Assembly: GCF_009870125.1 (NCBI RefSeq)
Contig: NC_046679.1
Span: 29,884,001-29,948,000 of the forward strand
Reading direction: 5' to 3'
DNA from: Drosophila pseudoobscura
Lineage: Eukaryota > Arthropoda > Insecta > Diptera > Drosophilidae
DNA: 64,000 nucleotides
Of the stretch, positions 59,405 to 64,000 are shown piece by piece. The notes under the pieces are model-generated. The model was not told the DNA's origin and did no database searches. It saw only the letters and a list, made by a program, of their open reading frames with translations. A program made the translations under genes and the position numbers. Each line of letters starts with the position of its first letter. Within the stretch, counting starts at the first letter, position 1.

Positions 59405-61606
59405 CTTCTTGTGCTCCAGCAGTGCATTCTCCCGCTTATAGTGCTCGATTATCCGCTCGTAGTCGGCCTCCTTTGGAGGCTGCGCCCCGGCGGCCGCTTG
59501 ATGTTTGAGCAGCTGCATCTCGCACAGCTTATTCAAGCGATAGACTTCGTTGCGTTCGGCCTTGATACGGGCTTTAAGCTCATTCTGCAAGGCCATCAGC
59601 TCATCGTATTCTATTTGAAGACGTAGCAGCTCTTCGCGATGGGGATTCGTCTCGGGCAACAGGACAAAGCCGGACTCTCTGTCTATGGTGTACAGCGGTG
59701 GGCTGGGACTTGATGAATGCTCCTCGTTTCTGTGCACTTGAATGCAGTCAGACACGTCTATATTGTGGGTGACTGGACTGGAACTCGATGCCCGCCTGCC
59801 TGGCTTGTGTTCTTCTGTGCTGATGGTTGTTACCGTGGAATTGGGGGGAGCTGGTGGCTGATTATTGGAGTCGGTGATGTCTTCGCCTACAGGTACGGGA
59901 ACGACCACAGGTGCAGTCGCAGTTACAGGTACAGGTTGAATAACACTGCCGTCTAGCTCTTCGATGGATTTCTCCTGCTTCTTCTCGAAGCTGCGCAATT
60001 TTCGCTTCAACTGTGTGATGATGCGCTGCACCTCCCAGAGCTGCTCCTCGCGCTTCTTGGTGATGAACCCTGCATTCATTTCGCTGTGTATTTGGGCCAG
60101 AAGACTGTCCTGCTTCCGCAGCTCCATTTGGATGTCCTCCGGGTCCTCCGGAAGCTTGGAAGCCGCAGTGAGCGGCGGTACATATCTGCAAGAGAGTCAA
60201 GCTACTTATAATGCTTATAAAATTGATTGGATAATCTCGGAATGAGTATCTGCCTGATTAGGAAGCTGACGAGGCGCGCCAAGCGCTTCTGTTTATGGGG
60301 CACCAAGCTCGTCATGCTCGTCAACCAACTAATCAGTGGATATTCGAGGCTGCACTAAAGGTTGCTGCCACTGTGAATCTTATCTCGATTTAAGCGTGTG
60401 TTTGCTTACGGTATCAGCTGGATGTCCGCAAAGAGAAGGCGACAGTGACGGAGAAGCGCCACCATCAGTTGCGCCGACATCTGGAGCGTTGGGCTCAGTA
60501 GCACGGCAATCGACTCGTGGTTCAGTTTGTTGTACCTTTCCTGATCGGTCACCGCATAGAAGTGGAGCATCACCCAACCGACCAGGGTTCGATTGCACTT
60601 GGGCACCTGTTCCATCAGCTGCTGTAGCCCAATCCGCTGCTCTCTGCCCTTTTGATGCCTGGCAACGTCCTCAAAATCGTACATCAGATCGGTGGTCAGC
60701 ATTGGCTCCGGCAGATCGCGGAGATACAGCTTCAGGAGACCGCAAGCTAGTGGAACGTTGAATAGATTCAACGCCTCATCGTGTTCCCGGTTGTTGTAGA
60801 GCCGCTTCAAGTGGAGGAGCTCCGCCTTGATGGGCTCAACCTTATAGATGACAAAGTTGTGTGTTTGCTCCTGCAAGTAGTCGATGCAGTCCCGCACAAC
60901 CATCGGCAGATCGATGCCGTCGTGGCAGCGCGATCTCTCAGTGGCCAGACTGACGGAGACCCCGAATACGGGACAGCCCATTGCCAAGTCTTCCTCCTCG
61001 GCATCCTCGTCCTGCTGCTGCGACAGCTGCTTGCTCTTCTTGTCCTTTTTGTCTTTCTTCTTGTCCTTCTTCTTGACCTCCTTCTCATCGTGGCGCTCTC
61101 GCTCCTTGTCTTTGTCCTTATCTGTATCCTTTGCTTTGTGCGCCGGCTCCTCCACGGACTTTTCCTTGTCGCGCGATTTTTCACGCTTCTCCTTGCTCTT
61201 GGAGCTGACAAATTTGAATGTTTTGGATTTCTTTGATTTCGAGGGACTCCTGCAGATGTGCGCCAAGGATTAGTTCGATTCTGGTCAGGCTAAAGGGATT
61301 ACCTACTTTGTTTCCAGTTCTTCTTCGGGCGAACTCTCGCCCTCGAGCGCTGCATAGCCACGATCCTTGCCTTTATCTTTCTTGTCCTTTCGCCTGCCTA
61401 TAAGCAGGTCCTTTTTGTTATGCTCATGGTCCTCGTCGACTGCAAAGACCCCGTGAATTGATTTTCCGGTTTTTGGATTCACCCACGCATTGCATTGCAG
61501 CATACTTACAATCGCTCTCTTCCTTGCTCTTCTTGGACTTGGAATCGGCTGCCTCCGCGGCGTACAGGCCGGGAAACTCTTTCTCTTCAGGACTATCAAA
61601 CTCCAT
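59324..61606 (-). CDS. Rlip: Ral-interacting protein, RhoGAP (RALBP1/RLIP76 homolog)
   Basis: Ral GTPase effector with a Rho GTPase-activating domain. Exons 61606-61510, 61439-61307, 61249-60410 and 60185-59324 join in frame to 643 residues (fly Rlip is near 625). Residues 1-150 are highly charged with KKDKKKDKKDKK runs. The RhoGAP domain covers about 160-335 (PVFGVSVSLATERS, IDLPMVVRDCIDYL, LLKLYLRDLPEPMLT, then ESIAVLLSPTLQMS). The arginine-finger position is Lys213 (VIYKVEP against human GIYRVSG). A Ral-binding coiled coil follows (about 355-440, EEQLWEVQRIITQLKRKLR) and a second one ends the protein (about 560-640). The start MEFDSPEEKEFPGLYAAE parallels vertebrate RALBP1. Divergent from COMMD2. 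Confidence 0.9.
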
Positions 61607-62131
61607 GCCTCAATGTTCCTCTTTTGCCCTAATAAATAAACAATTTCTATTCACAAACAAGAAATGCAACAGTCGCCTGCTGTTGTGTTGTTGCTGTCGG
61701 GCCTGCCCACTTCTGTACACTTTGCAACACTGCAGTTGCCCAACACTAGCTGTTCACCGCACAAATTCTGTCTTTCCTTTTTGTTTTTAACAATTAATTG
61801 TTGTACAATTTATGAATAATTGTACGAGAAGGCCGAGAAATACATTTAAATAGAAGGTAGTGTGTCCAACAATCTCTATAAGTACCAAGGTGTGACTGAA
61901 TCTCTATGACCAGAGGACAAACAGATGCAGAGGTGAGGATGGAGAAGCAATTTTCAATTTTGGCATTTGGAATAATTCTTTGACTTGTAGTTTAAATTAG
62001 CTCCGTCATGAGCCTGTGCCTAAATCCTTACATGGTCCTGAATCGCAACTTTTGATGGTATGCATTTACCTAGTCCCGATTGTGATTAATTGATCCATTC
62101 TCCCGTGTGCTTTCAGTTAAACTCTTTCGAA
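61607..62131. promoter_or_regulatory. Divergent intergenic region, Rlip / COMMD2
   Basis: 525 bp between opposite start codons, holding both promoters. A pyrimidine tract and TGCTTTCAG at 62107-62115 form a possible 3' splice site 16 nt before the COMMD2 ATG, suggesting a 5'-UTR intron. GTGTGACTG (61890) and similar fragments weakly resemble motif 1; no TATA box is evident. Confidence 0.4.
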
Positions 62132-62836
62132 ATGTCCTCGTTACGACTGAACAAACAGCAAAAGGATCACCTGGCGCTGCTGCAGCGCCCAGCCAGCGAT
62201 GTCGTGGAGTTGTGCAAGTCGGCCTTCGACTATCTGATCAACGGACCCAATGCCAGCCGCTACGAGACGCTGGCCAAGAAGTACTCGGCAGATGCCGTGG
62301 ACAGGGAGGCAGTGCAGCGGACAGTGGAAGCCTTGATATCGCTTTTGATCAGCGTAACCACCCGCGTGGGTGGCACTGGCGTAGACATGCGGGCAATTCT
62401 GCGTCAGACATTCCCCGATCTCAGCGACGATGTTTTGGAGGTGCTGGAGCAGTTTGTGACGAGCAAGCGGAACTTTGTGGAGGGATCGATCAAGTCGGCC
62501 AATATACGCGCCTATCGGCTGGTCAACCTAGACTGGCGACTGGAAGTGCGCACAGCATCGAGAACACTGCTGGAGCAGTGTAGTGTGGTTATCACCATGA
62601 AGCTCTACCTGCACAGGGAGCCGAAAAACGAGAACCGAGAGCTGCTGGAGGTGGATGATTCAGGACGCAGCGAGCAGGAGCTGGCGGCCATGCAGGAGGA
62701 TGAAAGACGCCATCGCAAGGATCTGCTGGTTCAGACCGATATCAGTAGTCTGCTGTACATGATCAAAACACTGGAGGACGCCCTTTCCGAGTCGAAGACG
62801 CGGCGCATCCGCAACATAGTCGAAGGCATACATTGA
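62132..62836 (+). CDS. COMMD2: COMM domain-containing protein 2
   Basis: Subunit of the Commander complex, which works with retriever and CCC components in endosomal recycling. Single coding exon, 234 residues. The N-terminal helical domain starts MSSLRLNKQQKDHLALLQRP, comparable to ELSEEHKEHLAFLPQ in human COMMD2. The COMM domain is YRLVNLDWRLEVRTASRTL through TMKLYLHREP, ending DISSLLYMIKTLEDALSES and RRIRNIVEGIH. A charged insertion (DDSGRSEQELAAMQEDERR) interrupts the COMM domain and makes the fly protein longer than the 199-residue human one. The ATG at 62132 follows a possible splice acceptor; an upstream in-frame ATG at 62090 is less likely. Convergent with RPF2 (100 bp between stops). 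Confidence 0.87.
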   Translation: MSSLRLNKQQKDHLALLQRPASDVVELCKSAFDYLINGPNASRYETLAKKYSADAVDREAVQRTVEALISLLISVTTRVGGTGVDMRAILRQTFPDLSDDVLEVLEQFVTSKRNFVEGSIKSANIRAYRLVNLDWRLEVRTASRTLLEQCSVVITMKLYLHREPKNENRELLEVDDSGRSEQELAAMQEDERRHRKDLLVQTDISSLLYMIKTLEDALSESKTRRIRNIVEGIH

Positions 62837-62936
62837 AGTCCCAATACTCGAAGTAGTTTCAACGCTACTTTAATCTGGACCAATTTATTACAACTAAAGC
62901 TAACTATAAGATAGAAATGGGTCTTACGATCGTTGT

Positions 62937-64000
62937 TCAATGGGATGCCGCCAAAACCTCGGCTGCGGCAGCCTTCAAAGCCACCTTTTTCTTCTGGCGA
63001 TTCTCCTTCTTTTCCTCGGGCGTCTTCCGCAAAGCCTTCACGCGACGTGTCTGAATGGAGCCCGTCAGCTGTTTGCCCATATGCACACGTCCCTTCGTGT
63101 TGCCCATGGCGTCCGTGCTGATGTTTTTCTTTTTGCCCACCTTGAGCTGCTTGGGCTGCTTGCGTGCCTGCTTGTAGAGATCCTCGGAGGCAATTTTTGT
63201 GCGGCGTATGACAAAGTCTGCCGAGGGTCCAATCTCCTCCAGCTCTATTCGTGGCGTTTTCTGGCCCGACTTCTTCAGCAGGATCTTGTAGGAGCGCATT
63301 AAGATGTTCATGTTATCGGTTACCGTGAAGCTCATCACATGCTCGACGCCCTGCAGCCGTATGGAATCCACCTTCTCACGGTGGAACGTGTCGATGAACA
63401 AATTGCGTAGACGCCTTAATTCCTCCGTTTGCGACCATTGGGGTCCATTGAAGACCAGGCAGGGCTTAACACAGGCGCCGATCTTCTCGTTCATGAACTC
63501 GGAGATGGCCTTATATTGCTTAATCCCCAACTCGAACATGTCCAGGACTTCGTTCTCATAGAGTCGGCCCAGAACGATGTTGTCGGGGCGTTTCTTGGAC
63601 GTGGAACCGAAAACGAACTGTGCCGCATAGTTCTTCATGGTCAAGCTTGCATTAAAGGAACGAATTTTCGGATTAGCGATAAACTTATACTTTTCACTGC
63701 CCATTTTACTTACAACTCTAAGGAGGAAGGATCCTCGAAGGGCGTTATGTCGTTCTTGCGGTTTAGGACTTTCACCAGTGGCTTCTTCAGTTGATTAAGG
63801 TCCTTCATGAACTGCTTTACACTGCCACCACATTTTCGTCCATCTACAAAGAGCATTGTGCGGGCCGCCTCAATCAATTGCGGTTCCCGCGCCATTAACA
63901 TTTTCTTTCCCTTGCGGGTTTTGGGTTTCCTGAAAGGTCCATAAGTTTAACTTCCTTCTTATCTTTAACTTAATGATTTAAGGCTCACCTGATGCGTAAC
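62937..64000 (-). CDS. RPF2: Ribosome production factor 2, 5' end outside window
   Basis: Brix-domain protein that with RRS1 recruits the 5S RNP (5S rRNA, L5, L11) to pre-60S particles in the nucleolus. Exons: 64000-63989 (partial, ..LRI), 63929-63714 and 63645-62937, joining AG|G and TT|C in frame. The start codon lies beyond the window edge. Reading runs RKPKTRKGKKMLMAREPQLI, then NRKNDITPFEDPSSLEFLTM, GSTSKKRPDNIVLGRL, and the sigma70-like motif TPRIELEEIGPSADFVIRRT. It ends in a basic tail (EEKKENRQKKKVALK). The frame continuing through the second intron (MGSEKYKFIANPK) is intronic. Corresponds to D. melanogaster CG7993 as I recall it. Confidence 0.92.

Noticed and set aside
63646-63713. 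MGSEKYKFIANPK as an alternative RPF2 N-terminus
   Set aside because: It is intron sequence; splicing TT|C restores the conserved LEF-LTMKNY junction and the upstream exons are clearly RPF2.

Overview
The window is insect nuclear DNA from a Drosophila species. Short GT..AG introns of 50-80 nt, compact housekeeping genes, DREF-type promoter boxes and glutamine/histidine tracts in regulators all point that way. The gene content (importin-13/cdm, Arp5, MED17, Ssdp, repo, Mdh2, Rlip, RPF2) corresponds to genes of the right arm of chromosome 3 in D. melanogaster (Muller element E). Two DINE-1/INE-1 copies and the general protein divergence suggest the obscura group (D. pseudoobscura and relatives); that species call is from memory and not verified.

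Layout. 1-8.3 kb is gene dense: the 5' part of importin-13 (-), an unfamiliar ubiquitin-like gene (-), Arp5 (+), the proteasome assembly chaperone PSMG2 (-) and MED17 (+). 8.4-9.0 kb holds a decayed LINE. 9.15-9.62 kb is a small single-exon gene (-) with no recognised family. 10-17.4 kb is the Ssdp locus (-): a long AT-rich 3' region, one coding exon, an open 72-codon extension beyond the stop codon, about 2.9 kb of 5' leader region, and a core promoter built from motif 6, DRE and motif 1. 17.4-35.1 kb has no recognisable coding gene; it holds a degenerate repeat related to the Ssdp promoter flank, two DINE-1 copies, a 45-bp minisatellite, a second LINE remnant and simple repeats, and part of it may be the first intron of the next gene. 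35.1-47.6 kb is dense again: hexosaminidase D (+), an ecdysteroid-kinase-like gene (+), CCDC174 (-), an SRR1-like gene (+), ICE2/NARG2 (-) and the PX-MIT-pseudokinase RPS6KC1 (+). 47.6-57.3 kb is the glial homeobox gene repo (-) with about 6 kb of upstream DNA carrying Gcm-type octamers. 57.3-64 kb carries Mdh2 (-), Rlip (-), COMMD2 (+) and the 3' part of RPF2 (-).

The genes do not form a pathway. Most are housekeeping genes packed tail-to-tail or head-to-head; the two regulators, Ssdp and repo, own the large noncoding stretches. The most notable observation is the coding-like frame that continues past the Ssdp stop codon, which looks like stop-codon readthrough. Others are a ubiquitin-like/DUF4780-like protein, a promoter-flank repeat split by DINE-1, a minisatellite whose unit length keeps a frame open, a tandem duplication of the Rlip 3' end, and a lysine where Rlip should have its RhoGAP arginine finger.
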